From the NCBI GenBank assembly GCA_009774245.1, contig VSNM01000020.1, positions 13,826 through 77,825 of the forward strand: a DNA stretch of 64,000 bases, in the 5' to 3' direction. The DNA comes from Lachnospiraceae bacterium (GTDB lineage: Bacteria; Bacillota; Clostridia; Lachnospirales; Lachnospiraceae). This document shows positions 35,041 to 43,721 of this stretch, piece by piece; the first letter of the stretch is position 1, and every line of letters begins with the position of its first letter. The notes below the pieces were generated by a model. It was not told the origin of the DNA and ran no database searches. It saw only the letters and a program-made list of their open reading frames with translations. The position numbers and the translations under genes were made by a program.

Positions 35041-37287
35041 TTAGAAAATACCAAGACTCTTAGTTACATATCCTGCATAATCAGGTAAGAATGTGTCAAG
35101 GAATGTAGAAGGATCACCATAGTCAGGTCCCCATCCGGATACATCCGTGATATTGTAATTTGCTTCATAACCATAGTCCGTAAAGTATCCTGTGTAATAC
35201 CACTCATCTGTATCATTCGCAGGCACCAATGTGATAATAACCTCTCCGTCCAATGCGGCCTCAACAGACTGTTTGTATGCGTTTGCCATGTTCGTGAATG
35301 TCTCATTGTTCTGTGCATACGGCAGGTCAAGCTTCACCGGATTGTCCTTGTCAATCGTATAGCCCTGAGCTGCAAGCGTCTCCTTTGCCTTAGCCAGGTA
35401 CTCCTTCGCCGCATCTGGGTTGTACCATCCATCAAATCCGTCGCCACTCCCTGTCTCAGCATCAAATACCTTGATCGGCATGCCATCCGCATCGAGTTGA
35501 GCCTGCATAATCTCACCATAATAGGTGCCTGCCGGGAAAGTCGTCGCCGTGCCATTGATGTCTATTGTCACTTCCTCCTCGAGTGAAACCATAGTTGCAG
35601 GCGTGTAGGAGTTTCTAAGGCCTGCATATTTTAAGTCCTCCCCGACTCTCTGTGCATATCTTGCCGCCCTGTCTGTCGCAAATGTAACTGCAAGACGGAA
35701 ATCCGTGTTGCCAAGCGCGGCATTTGCCCTGTCCTTCTCCTCGTCTGTCTGCTCAGATACCACCTTTGTCGCATCATTCGCGTTTGCATAGGCTGTGCGG
35801 TACAGGTTGTAGTAGTTAGAGTATGTCGTACCGTCCGTGTCAGACGTATATCCATACTTGTCAAACCAGTCATCAGACTTTGCTGCCTCCAGAGTTGCCG
35901 CATTGAGACCGCAGCCATCCACTGTGCCCGACTTCAGATCATTCCAGATCTTTAATGTATCAGAACCATCCTCATACGGCCACGTAATCGTCTTGATCGT
36001 GATGTTGTCCTTATTCCAGTAGGACTCGTTCTGTGAGAACACAATGATATTCTTTGATGTAAAGTTCGTCACCAGATACGGACCGCAGTACGCGATATTA
36101 TTCGGCGTCTGTCCGTATGTGTAATCAGCAGCGGAAGCGTCATACTCCATGCCAAACTTGCCACCCTGCGACTCATAGTAAGACCTGTTCATCGGCGCAA
36201 ACACACTGTAGCTCAGCATTGTCAGAAAATACGGGCACGGACTCTCCAGCGTATACTCCAATGTGTGGTCGTCAACAGCCTTGACTCCTACTTCGTTAAA
36301 GTCTGTGATATCGCCATTGATGTAGCCATTGGCATTCTTGATCACGCCGTCAACCAGATATTCCAGTCCGCCCATGGCGTCCATCATATGCTGCATACCG
36401 GCAACCCAGTCATCCGCTGTGACATCCGCAACCTTTCTCCCCTGGGAATCCACCCACTCAACACCCTCGCGGATGTGGAACGTATAGGTCAGTCCATCAT
36501 CAGAAATCTCATGGCTCTCAGCCAGCGCCGGCTGCAGGACATTCTCCATATCATACTCCATCAGGCCGTCATACGTGTTGACGATCGCCTCACTGTCCGC
36601 TGTCTGGCTTGTGGACAGCACATCCCATGTCGTGGGATCGGTATTGTAAAGATGATAGTTGTAGGTATCCTTCAATTCATAACCCTTGTCTGTCAGATAT
36701 GTCCGCGCCCACTCCTCGTAGGTGCCAGTCCCTCTGAGCTCCGCCCATTTTGCCTTCATCTCAGCGTAATCCTCAGAGAGAATCGGCTCCGTTGTTACTA
36801 CCTGATTGTGGAATCTCTGGTCATCATTGCCCCACATTACAGACGTTTTTGTGTTTGGTGCAACTCTGCTGATCGCATAGCCGCCGCCTCTCGTATGGTC
36901 CGGAACCAGCACACCGGATTCATTCAGCTTTGCCTCGACGATCGCCATCATGGCATATCTCTTTGAAACATTGTTTACCTCAGCCTTTGCCTCCTGATAA
37001 AGCTCATAGAACTCGCCGAGATTCTGATCGTAGAGATACGTGGAACGCTCGTCGTGATCCATCGCCGCGAGTTCCTCCATCGTCTTAGCTGCCTCTGTCC
37101 CTGCCGCCTCTGTCGTCTCGTCCGTCCCTGCTGCCTCTGTTCCTGCCTGCTCTGTCTCATTATTGTCGGTCACAGGTGTATCTGTAGCCGGTGTGTCAGA
37201 ACCGCCATTGGAACCGCAGCCTGCAAGTGAACCGGCAGCCATTGTTCCTGCCAGCAGCACCGCAAGAATGCGTTTTCTGTTTTTCAT
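35041..37287 (-). CDS. oppA: Peptide-binding lipoprotein (OppA-like, SBP family 5)
   Basis: A 748-residue solute-binding lipoprotein. The signal peptide and lipobox end LAGC (Cys ~23), followed by an Ala/Thr/Glu-rich linker (~25-70). The family 5 substrate-binding fold is seen in GLTYTFHIREGVEWVDSQG and the C-terminal DVSGWGPDYGDPSTFLD. It is longer than typical OppA (~540), mainly through an N-terminal region before the fold. A strong AAGGAGGT precedes the ATG. It is the first gene of the cluster, after a ~330-base structured leader. Confidence 0.93.
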   Translation of the reverse strand: MKNRKRILAVLLAGTMAAGSLAGCGSNGGSDTPATDTPVTDNNETEQAGTEAAGTDETTEAAGTEAAKTMEELAAMDHDERSTYLYDQNLGEFYELYQEAKAEVNNVSKRYAMMAIVEAKLNESGVLVPDHTRGGGYAISRVAPNTKTSVMWGNDDQRFHNQVVTTEPILSEDYAEMKAKWAELRGTGTYEEWARTYLTDKGYELKDTYNYHLYNTDPTTWDVLSTSQTADSEAIVNTYDGLMEYDMENVLQPALAESHEISDDGLTYTFHIREGVEWVDSQGRKVADVTADDWVAGMQHMMDAMGGLEYLVDGVIKNANGYINGDITDFNEVGVKAVDDHTLEYTLESPCPYFLTMLSYSVFAPMNRSYYESQGGKFGMEYDASAADYTYGQTPNNIAYCGPYLVTNFTSKNIIVFSQNESYWNKDNITIKTITWPYEDGSDTLKIWNDLKSGTVDGCGLNAATLEAAKSDDWFDKYGYTSDTDGTTYSNYYNLYRTAYANANDATKVVSEQTDEEKDRANAALGNTDFRLAVTFATDRAARYAQRVGEDLKYAGLRNSYTPATMVSLEEEVTIDINGTATTFPAGTYYGEIMQAQLDADGMPIKVFDAETGSGDGFDGWYNPDAAKEYLAKAKETLAAQGYTIDKDNPVKLDLPYAQNNETFTNMANAYKQSVEAALDGEVIITLVPANDTDEWYYTGYFTDYGYEANYNITDVSGWGPDYGDPSTFLDTFLPDYAGYVTKSLGIF

Positions 37288-37380
37288 AATACAATTTACC
37301 TCCTTACAGTAATGATATGTTTTAACCTCTCATTAAGGTAAAAACCTGACTAAATATGTTGTTAAAATAGAGAAAAAAGT

Positions 37381-37417
37381 AAAAAAGTGCCTGTGAACGT
37401 CATTGTCCACTGCACTT
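37381..37417 (-). terminator. Intrinsic terminator within the oppA leader
   Basis: Minus-strand arms AAGTGCA-GTG and CAC-AG-GCACTT with a 12-base loop are followed by six T. It lies about 95 bases upstream of oppA and downstream of the consensus promoter, so transcripts must read through it to express the transporter. Confidence 0.7.
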
Positions 37418-37620
37418 ACTGCCACAGTTCAGATGCCTTCACTATTATGGCAACATCCATGTGAGTACCCCTGACAATGGATGTTGCACACAGCCACTAC
37501 GCTTACATTTGGTCAGCGCAGCAAAAGCGCCGGCCGGCCTGACTGAACCATTTCTTCAACTTACTATTTTCACGACATAAGCTATCGCTTTAGTGCACTA
37601 AAGTAAGTTTATGTCAAATG
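37418..37620 (-). ncRNA. Structured leader or small RNA upstream of oppA
   Basis: The 420-base gap between oppA and ung holds no gene. From the promoter at 37629-37657 a transcript would carry a stem GACATAA/TTATGTC around the palindrome CTTTAGTGCACTAAAG. It would then form a multi-branch domain closed by GTTCAG/CTGAAC (37543-37548 with 37427-37432). Inside are stems GTCAG/CTGAC and GCAACATCCAT/ATGGATGTTGC (37450-37460 with 37477-37487). The terminator at 37381-37417 follows. This is the layout of an attenuator or riboswitch, or of an independent ~240-base RNA. It matches no riboswitch consensus I know. Confidence 0.5.
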
Positions 37621-37628
37621 ACTATTTA

Positions 37629-37657
37629 ATTATACTTATATTGAAAAAGTTTGTCAA
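37629..37657 (-). promoter_or_regulatory. Consensus promoter of the oppA leader
   Basis: TTGACA (37652-37657), 17 bases, TATAAT (37629-37634) on the minus strand: a perfect sigma-A match about 340 bases upstream of oppA. Confidence 0.85.
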
Positions 37658-37706
37658 TAGTTTACATTGCCCTGAGCCTATAAACTTTGTTTCCAATATT
37701 TGTTTC

Positions 37707-38384
37707 TCATATATTTTCGATCTGCCAGTCAATCGGTTCCACTCCGTTTGCCCTCAAAAACTCATTGGCCTGGCTAAAATGCTTACACCCGAAGAACCCG
37801 TTATTGGCAGACAGCGGACTTGGATGTGCTGCTTTCAGAATCAAATGCTTTGGATTTGTGAGCATCGGTATCTTGCGCTGTGCCGGTCTCCCCCACAGCA
37901 TGTACACGATCGGTCTGTCCTGCGCGTTGACCGCCTGAATGATGGCGTCCGTAAACTTCTCCCACCCTTTCCCCTGATGGGAATTTGCCTGATGGGCACG
38001 CACGGTGAGAACCGTATTGAGCAGCAGCACACCCTGATCTGCCCACTTTTTCAGATAACCGTTATTGGGAATATAGCAGCCAAGATCATCGCGCAGCTCC
38101 TTGTAAATATTCTGCAGGGAAGGCGGCAGCTTCGTCTGACTGGGAAGCACTGAGAAACTCAATCCATGCGCCTGATTGACATTATGATAGGGATCTTGTC
38201 CCAGCAGGAGCACCTTCACCTTGTCAAGCGGCGTGAAATGCAGCGCGTTAAATATATCATCAGCAGGAGGATATACCACTACACTGTTGTACTCCTCCTT
38301 CACGAACTGATACAGTTCCTTATAATAGGGTTTGTGAAATTCATCCTGCATTGCATCCAACCATTCACCTGTCAACATCGCCAT
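37707..38384 (-). CDS. ung: Uracil-DNA glycosylase
   Basis: A 225-residue family 1 UDG that removes uracil from DNA. Motif A is LLLGQDPYHNVNQAHGLSFSV with the catalytic Asp. The Ser-Pro-Leu motif is HPSPLSANNGFFG with the catalytic His. The length is typical. AAAGGAG best fits the second ATG (38384); the first ATG at 38390 is too close to it. It follows hisF on the same strand but is functionally unrelated. Confidence 0.96.
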   Translation of the reverse strand: MAMLTGEWLDAMQDEFHKPYYKELYQFVKEEYNSVVVYPPADDIFNALHFTPLDKVKVLLLGQDPYHNVNQAHGLSFSVLPSQTKLPPSLQNIYKELRDDLGCYIPNNGYLKKWADQGVLLLNTVLTVRAHQANSHQGKGWEKFTDAIIQAVNAQDRPIVYMLWGRPAQRKIPMLTNPKHLILKAAHPSPLSANNGFFGCKHFSQANEFLRANGVEPIDWQIENI

Positions 38385-38401
38385 AATCATTTCTCCTTTG
38401 T

Positions 38402-39163
38402 TTATAATCTCACTGAGATTCCCTGATTCCTCAAATACTCCTTTACTTCTCTGATCTCAAGCTCCCTGAAGTGAAACAGCGAAGCTGCCAGTGCCGCATC
38501 CGCCCTCCCCTCCGCAAACGCATCATAAAAATGTTCCAGCCGCCCCGCACCACCCGATGCGATCACCGGTATGGACACACTGTCGGACACCATTCTGGTA
38601 AGCTCAATATCATAACCGTTCTTAGTCCCATCGCAATCCATGCTCGTGAGCAGGATCTCACCCGCGCCAAGCTCATTTGCCCTGACTGCCCACTCCACGG
38701 CATCAATGCCCATATCAACGCGGCCGCCATTTTTGTAGATATTCCATCCGCTTTTGTCTGCCCGCCTCTTCGCGTCGATCGCGACGACGACACACTGACT
38801 GCCAAACTTGTCCGCAGCCTCGCTGATCAGCGACGGATTCATGATCGCCGCACTGTTCACCGCCACCTTGTCCGCGCCCTCGCGCAGAATCGCCCTGAAA
38901 TCATCCACCGTTCTGATACCGCCGCCGACTGTAAAAGGAATAAACACCTTCTCCGCCACCCTGCGCACCATATCCACCTTCGTGGCGCGATTGTCTGACG
39001 AGGCCGTGATATCCAGAAAAACAACCTCATCGGCTCCTGCCCTGTCATAGGCTGCGGCAATCTCAACCGGATCGCCCGCATCAATCAAATTGACAAAATT
39101 GACGCCCTTCACCACTCTGCCGTTATTGACATCCAAACACGGAATAATTCTCTTTGTAATCAT
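38402..39163 (-). CDS. hisF: Imidazole glycerol phosphate synthase cyclase subunit
   Basis: A 253-residue TIM barrel. RIIPCLDVNNGRVVKGVNF carries the first catalytic Asp, and ILLTSMDCDGTKNGYD the second. IPVIASGGAG is the phosphate-binding segment. It uses ammonia from HisH to make imidazole glycerol phosphate in histidine synthesis. hisH lies 24 bases upstream on the same strand, so the heterodimer genes are together without the rest of the his operon. Confidence 0.97.
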   Translation of the reverse strand: MITKRIIPCLDVNNGRVVKGVNFVNLIDAGDPVEIAAAYDRAGADEVVFLDITASSDNRATKVDMVRRVAEKVFIPFTVGGGIRTVDDFRAILREGADKVAVNSAAIMNPSLISEAADKFGSQCVVVAIDAKRRADKSGWNIYKNGGRVDMGIDAVEWAVRANELGAGEILLTSMDCDGTKNGYDIELTRMVSDSVSIPVIASGGAGRLEHFYDAFAEGRADAALAASLFHFRELEIREVKEYLRNQGISVRL

Positions 39164-39187
39164 TCGTTTCCTCCATCTGCTTCCCTT

Positions 39188-39793
39188 TTACAGCGCCACA
39201 AAATTCCGCAGGATCTGCAGTCCCACATCGGAACTCTTCTCCGGATGAAACTGACAAGCAAACACATTTTCTCTTTCCACTGAAGCATGGATGTGTGTCA
39301 CATACTCTGTCGTCGCTGTCACAATCTCCGGCTCCTTAGCCTGCAGATAATACGAATGCACAAAATAAACATAAGAATCCTCTGCAACTCCCCGAAAAAG
39401 TCTTCCGGCATTTGGAAATCTGAGGGAATTCCAACCGATCTGTGGCACTTTCAGCCCGGTATCATCCGGTATCTTTACGATCTTTCCCTTTAAAATACCG
39501 AGACCTCTCACCCCCGGAGCCTCCTCACTGGATTCAAACATCAGTTGCAGTCCCAGACAAATCCCCAGAAAAGGAGTCTTTTGCGCAACCACCCTCTGAA
39601 TGACTTCCTCCAGACCATATCCCCTGAGCTTTTCCATGGCGTCCCCAAAAGCGCCCACGCCTGGCAGAATCACTTTATCCGCATTCAGTATCCGATCCCT
39701 GTCTCTTGTGATTGCTGCCGTTTCTCCCAGTGACATCACTGCTTTCTCCACACTCTTAATATTTCCGGCATCATAATCAATTATTGCAATCAT
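39188..39793 (-). CDS. hisH: Imidazole glycerol phosphate synthase glutaminase subunit
   Basis: A 201-residue class I glutamine amidotransferase. The nucleophile Cys lies in FLGICLGLQLMF. The oxyanion region is ILPGVGAFGDAM, and the His-x-Glu pair lies in CQFHPEKSSDVG. It supplies ammonia to HisF. AGGCAGG precedes the ATG. The region upstream is occupied by a 162-bp repeat element, so its promoter may lie within or beyond it. Confidence 0.97.
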   Translation of the reverse strand: MIAIIDYDAGNIKSVEKAVMSLGETAAITRDRDRILNADKVILPGVGAFGDAMEKLRGYGLEEVIQRVVAQKTPFLGICLGLQLMFESSEEAPGVRGLGILKGKIVKIPDDTGLKVPQIGWNSLRFPNAGRLFRGVAEDSYVYFVHSYYLQAKEPEIVTATTEYVTHIHASVERENVFACQFHPEKSSDVGLQILRNFVAL

Positions 39794-39812
39794 GTGTTCC
39801 TGCCTTTCTACC

Positions 39813-39974
39813 GTTACTATTCACGGCTTGGGGCCGCTCATAGTAACGATTTGGGGCGATATTCAGAGTTTTGCTTCGCAAAAATCGCCCATTTTGCAAA
39901 GCAAAATTTTCACTCCTGAATCATATTCTCACGGAATGCGCAGTTCAGCGCATTCCTGCCCCATGAATAGTAAC
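39813..39974. mobile_element. MITE-like element with terminal inverted repeats
   Basis: Terminal inverted repeats GTTACTATTCA (39813-39823) and TGAATAGTAAC (39964-39974) bound a 162-bp segment without coding potential. It is flanked on the left by TTTCTACC and on the right by CTTCTACC, a probable imperfect 8-bp target duplication. Internal stems include GTTACTAT/ATAGTAAC, TTTTGC/GCAAAA within GGGCGAT/ATCGCCC, and GGAATGCGC/GCGCATTCC. Part of it resembles positions 174-200. Confidence 0.55.
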
Positions 39975-40037
39975 CTTCTACCTGTTTTCTCACCGCGCCC
40001 CCATGCGTACCACAAAAGGATACCGCAAAGCGGTACC

Positions 40038-41750
40038 CTAATTCCCCGCTATGACATCATTGAGTGCCATCGTGTACGCCAGAGCGTCCTGATTCGCTAT
40101 AATCGCTCTGGCCTGCGCTTCATCAAGGCCATATCTCTCCGCAAGCGTACTCAGAATCGTTGTCTTGACCTCCTCCACCTCAGACATCACATCATACCTT
40201 TCCGCATCCGCATTCGCAGCATCATACGCTGTGATTCCACGCAATAATGCGTCGAGCGCCTCCACCTCATGTCCTGTTTGCATGTATGTCAGATAGGAGT
40301 CATACCGCCGCTGAACCCGGAAGATCACTTCGCTTCTCGCCTTGATCAGACCATCGTTTTCCGTGTCGTCAAGCTCCATGCCATAGGTCGCCTCATATAC
40401 TGCCTTATAATCCCCGTCATAATATGCGCTGCGCGCTGTCTGCAAAAATCCCTGCGTCGAGAGAACATTTGTCGCCAGAACAATCGCCCCGCCCACAGAA
40501 GCTCCAAAAGCAACGGCAACGGCAATCTTTTTGGGCGGTATCCGTTTCTTAGGGCCTTCTGCTGCGGCTTTTGCCTTCTTGGCCTCTTTTTGGGCAAGCT
40601 TTTCCTTCTTCTTCTGCGCTGCCGCCTCCTGCTTTACCCGGGCTGCAGCCGCTTTCTCCTCTTCCTTTGCCTTCTTGGCCTCTTCCTTGGCAAGCTTCTC
40701 CTCTTCCTTTTTGGTCTGGTTTTCCTGCTTCTTAGCCGCTTTTGCCTCTTTCTCCGCAGCAAGCTCCTCCTCGGTCGGCTCTGGTACGATTTCTTCCGTC
40801 AACAGATTGAAGAACTTGCCCAGCTTCCCAGGTTCCTTTGTGGTCTCCACACCTGTATCGGCATCCTCTCCTCTGTCCTTTTTCTTTCTGGCCGCTTTCT
40901 TATCCTTTTTCTTCGCGTCGTCCTCGTGTGCCGGCTCGGACACAGTCCGGGGAATCTCAGGAAGCGGCACTCCGTCATCCTCGTCATCGACATGCTTGAT
41001 ACCAGCGTTGACTGACGCCGCCTCGTCGTCTGCCATCTGATGCAGCAGATCCATCATATCATCCTGAATCGGCTCATTATTGTCTGATTTCTTGAGCATA
41101 TCATTGATCTCTGCAAGCTCCGCATCGTTGTCAAGCATATTTAATACATCCTCAAGATTATCATCCATACCGATCGATGCATCACCCTCGCTGTCATCCG
41201 GCAATTCCAGATCAGTTAACCCCGCCCCTAAATCGTCAGTACCTCCGCCAATATTGTCAAAATCCAGTTCGTCAATATTCAATTCCCCTGCCATCTGAAG
41301 TTCTGTTTCTGACTGGATTGCTTTGTCGAGTCCCTCAATACTCAGATCGCTCTCCTGAAAAGACTCATCAGATGATACTTCGGGCATTTCTATATCTTCT
41401 AATTTAAGTTCGTTATCTGACTCCGGCATATCCATATCCTCCAAACTTAATTTTTCTTCTGTATGCGGCACTTCTGTATCCAGTACTTCCGTATCTGGTA
41501 TCTCTATATCTGATGCTTCCCCCAAGTGCTGCCCCTCAGCGGCATCTGTATTCAACACATCAGGCTGCTCCTTCGGCATCACAATATCTGACAAATCCAA
41601 ATCAGAAAGATCCAAGTCTGGTATCTCCAGATCAGGGATTTCCAAATCAGGCGCTTCCGGTATCTCAAGAGAATCCATATTGATCTCTTTGATCTCTTCC
41701 ATCTCTCCCGCCGCTAATGCAACTTCTCCTGCCATCACTGGTTCTTCCAT
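40038..41750 (-). CDS. Uncharacterised acidic/KEKE membrane protein
   Basis: A 570-residue protein of striking composition. Residues ~25-230 are acidic with short repeats (LEIPDLEIPDLDLSDLDLSD). Residues ~270-400 are Lys/Glu/Ala-rich and probably a long charged helix. A single TM lies near 408-428 (IAVAVAFGASVGGAIVLAT). The C-terminal ~140 residues are helical, possibly TPR-like, and outside. ATG 41750 overlaps the TGA of the Sir2-like gene (TGATG) and has AGGGAGG upstream, so the pair is coupled. No family recognised. The context is a chemotaxis and signalling cluster. Confidence 0.8.
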   Translation of the reverse strand: MEEPVMAGEVALAAGEMEEIKEINMDSLEIPEAPDLEIPDLEIPDLDLSDLDLSDIVMPKEQPDVLNTDAAEGQHLGEASDIEIPDTEVLDTEVPHTEEKLSLEDMDMPESDNELKLEDIEMPEVSSDESFQESDLSIEGLDKAIQSETELQMAGELNIDELDFDNIGGGTDDLGAGLTDLELPDDSEGDASIGMDDNLEDVLNMLDNDAELAEINDMLKKSDNNEPIQDDMMDLLHQMADDEAASVNAGIKHVDDEDDGVPLPEIPRTVSEPAHEDDAKKKDKKAARKKKDRGEDADTGVETTKEPGKLGKFFNLLTEEIVPEPTEEELAAEKEAKAAKKQENQTKKEEEKLAKEEAKKAKEEEKAAAARVKQEAAAQKKKEKLAQKEAKKAKAAAEGPKKRIPPKKIAVAVAFGASVGGAIVLATNVLSTQGFLQTARSAYYDGDYKAVYEATYGMELDDTENDGLIKARSEVIFRVQRRYDSYLTYMQTGHEVEALDALLRGITAYDAANADAERYDVMSEVEEVKTTILSTLAERYGLDEAQARAIIANQDALAYTMALNDVIAGN

Positions 41751-42583
41751 CACTGGTTCCTCCCTCTGAAATCACTTTTTTTATCAATGACATACTCCCG
41801 CAGGTAATCCACTGCATTCATGTCAATACTGACTCCCTTATCGCCCAGCTCTGCAGTCATTTGATAGGACGAAGCATTAATTCTGAAAAAATCTGCCTTC
41901 TGATTATAAAATGCAATCTTTTCAAACGGCCACCTGATAATATGAGGCAGATTCAGTTCCACGCCCAGTTCAAGAATGCAGATCTTTCTGTTGAGTGTCA
42001 TCTGCAGCCATTTCGTATACTTCTGCCACTGCTCCTGATATCCGTCCTCCACATAATTCTGCTCACACAGGATATTGTTGTAAGCCAATGGCTTTTTGCA
42101 TCTGGGACATCGGGGTATCTCGAGGGAATCCAACCCCACTCCGTCCAGAATCGCCTGCTTCACCAAATCCGAAAATTCCCCTGCGGGATACAGTTCACTG
42201 CAGCACTTTTCGCTGCACTGCAGCATTTCATGATTGCCACAAGGTTCAACAAGCCTGTCTCTGTCAAATGCGGCCTTTTTGATATTCTCATCAATACAGG
42301 TCGTGATCACAAAATAATTCTTATCCCTGATCAGCTCGTAAAGATTTTGATACGCCTCCACAAGTTTTCCGTCATTGTGCTCTATCAGGAAACGATGCTC
42401 CAGAAAAGGCACTGTCCACTCAAGCAGCTGATTGATATCAACCTCCTCCAGAGCAGACATCAGATGTGGAAATCTGCCAATATCACTAAAATCCTCATTA
42501 AACTCCTCACCGATGCCTACAAGTACCATGTCCGCATCTGCGATCTTCTCCAACAGTAATTGATGTCTCTCAACGATCTCCAT
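41750..42583 (-). CDS. Divergent Sir2-family protein (SirTM-like)
   Basis: A 277-residue protein resembling class M/Firmicute sirtuins. ADMVLVGIGEEFN (17-29) replaces the GAGxS NAD loop. NYFVITTCIDENIKKAAFD (89-107) aligns with the SirTM TTNVD region. Zn-ligand candidates are C123, C127 or C128, C159 and C162. LELGVELNLPHIIRWPFE (204-221) matches LGVGxNTPxIIRxPFE. SirTMs are ADP-ribosyltransferases usually paired with macrodomain and lipoyl-carrier genes, none of which is here. The protein instead couples to an acidic membrane protein downstream. Activity uncertain given the altered NAD loop. Confidence 0.75.
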   Translation of the reverse strand: MEIVERHQLLLEKIADADMVLVGIGEEFNEDFSDIGRFPHLMSALEEVDINQLLEWTVPFLEHRFLIEHNDGKLVEAYQNLYELIRDKNYFVITTCIDENIKKAAFDRDRLVEPCGNHEMLQCSEKCCSELYPAGEFSDLVKQAILDGVGLDSLEIPRCPRCKKPLAYNNILCEQNYVEDGYQEQWQKYTKWLQMTLNRKICILELGVELNLPHIIRWPFEKIAFYNQKADFFRINASSYQMTAELGDKGVSIDMNAVDYLREYVIDKKSDFRGRNQ

Positions 42584-42607
42584 CCATGCTATCTCCTAAC
42601 CTGCTAA

Positions 42608-42654
42608 AGCCGGGCATTTTATCCCGGCTCTATCTTTTATGCACACGGGCACCC
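42608..42654 (-). repeat. Hairpin plus partial repeat tail downstream of cheV
   Basis: AGCCGGG (42608-42614) and CCCGGCT (42623-42629) form a 7-bp stem. Next to it TTATGCACACGGGCACCC (42637-42654) is the tail and outer arm of the double-hairpin repeat family, in minus orientation. It probably terminates cheV transcripts. Confidence 0.55.
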
Positions 42655-42663
42655 GCCCAAATT

Positions 42664-43560
42664 TTATTTTGAAAGCAGGTCATCAATCACCTTGACAAGG
42701 TTTCCGATTTCAGGTTTAGACAACTGCGCATCGGCGCCCAGATCTTCACCTTTTCGCTTCATCTCCTCGTTGACAAGTGACGAGAATATAATGACCGGTA
42801 TATGCTTTGTCGCGTCGTCTGATTTGACAAGCTTTGTCAGACGGTGCCCATCCATAAGCGGCATCTCAATGTCTGTGATCAGGAGATGAACATCCTTATC
42901 CAGCGTTCCCGCATCTCTGCATTTGACTATGTACTCCCATGCCTCCTCGCCATTCTCAGCCTTGATAATATTATCATATCCGGCCTTTTTAAGTGAATCA
43001 ACAATGAGCTTTCTGAGCAGGGAAGAATCCTCCGCGATCAGGATCGGAACCTCTGAATTTTCCCTTGAACCCAGCGCCTCAATCTCCGTCACCTTCAGTC
43101 CGGTCTCAGGATTAATATCGGTGATAATCTTCTCAAAATCCAAGATAATAATAATCTTCCCGTCAATCTTGATAATACCTGTGGAAATGCCATCCTCCGC
43201 CGATGTCACTGTAGCTCCCGGTTTAATAATATCAACCCACGAAACTCTGTGAATACCGATTACTGCGTCAACATGAAAAGCAATGTCGAGTTTATTGAAG
43301 CTTGTGATGATGAACAAGCCGCCTGGCTGGGACTGTCCGCGCTGCAGACAGTTGCGCAGATCGATCGCCGTAATCATCGCATCGCGCGGCATAAAAATTC
43401 CTTCCACGCTGGGATGTGAATTTGGCACCGGCGTCACCGGCGAATAGGTGATAATCTCTCTGATCTTTGCCACGTTGATGCCATAAGAATTGCCATCCAC
43501 CACAAATTCCAACACTTCCAACTCATTTGTTCCGTTCTCCAAGAGAATCTTAGTCTCCAT
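42664..43560 (-). CDS. cheV: Chemotaxis coupling protein CheV
   Basis: A 298-residue protein: an N-terminal CheW-like domain (~10-155, EFVVDGNSYGINVAKIREI) that couples receptors to CheA, and a C-terminal receiver domain (~170-295) with LIAEDSSLLRK, the phospho-acceptor Asp in LITDIEMPLMDG and the Lys in AQLSKPE. CheV adapts signalling when phosphorylated by CheA. No separate cheW is in the window, so CheV may be the main coupler here. It has its own promoter and an AATGGAGG site. Confidence 0.95.
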   Translation of the reverse strand: METKILLENGTNELEVLEFVVDGNSYGINVAKIREIITYSPVTPVPNSHPSVEGIFMPRDAMITAIDLRNCLQRGQSQPGGLFIITSFNKLDIAFHVDAVIGIHRVSWVDIIKPGATVTSAEDGISTGIIKIDGKIIIILDFEKIITDINPETGLKVTEIEALGSRENSEVPILIAEDSSLLRKLIVDSLKKAGYDNIIKAENGEEAWEYIVKCRDAGTLDKDVHLLITDIEMPLMDGHRLTKLVKSDDATKHIPVIIFSSLVNEEMKRKGEDLGADAQLSKPEIGNLVKVIDDLLSK

Positions 43561-43652
43561 ATTAAACCTCCATTCTACCAGATCATCAAAAACACTCTCG
43601 CATTTATGACCTCTTTATCCCCACTGCTGTGCAGAGTAGTTGTCTTTTACTA

Positions 43653-43682
43653 ATTATAACATATATATATGAATAATTACAA
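43653..43682 (-). promoter_or_regulatory. Promoter of cheV
   Basis: A minus-strand TTGTAA (43677-43682), 18 bases, TATAAT (43653-43658), about 95 bases upstream of the cheV ATG. Confidence 0.5.
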
Positions 43683-43721
43683 ATATTTTCAGTAATTTTT
43701 TCATTTTTTTATTCATATCCA

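Noticed and set aside
37418..37620. Known riboswitch or 4.5S/6S RNA as the oppA leader
   Set aside because: The conserved cores of T-box, TPP, cobalamin, SAM, lysine, glycine and c-di-GMP-I elements and the SRP S-domain are not present; kept only as an unassigned structured leader.
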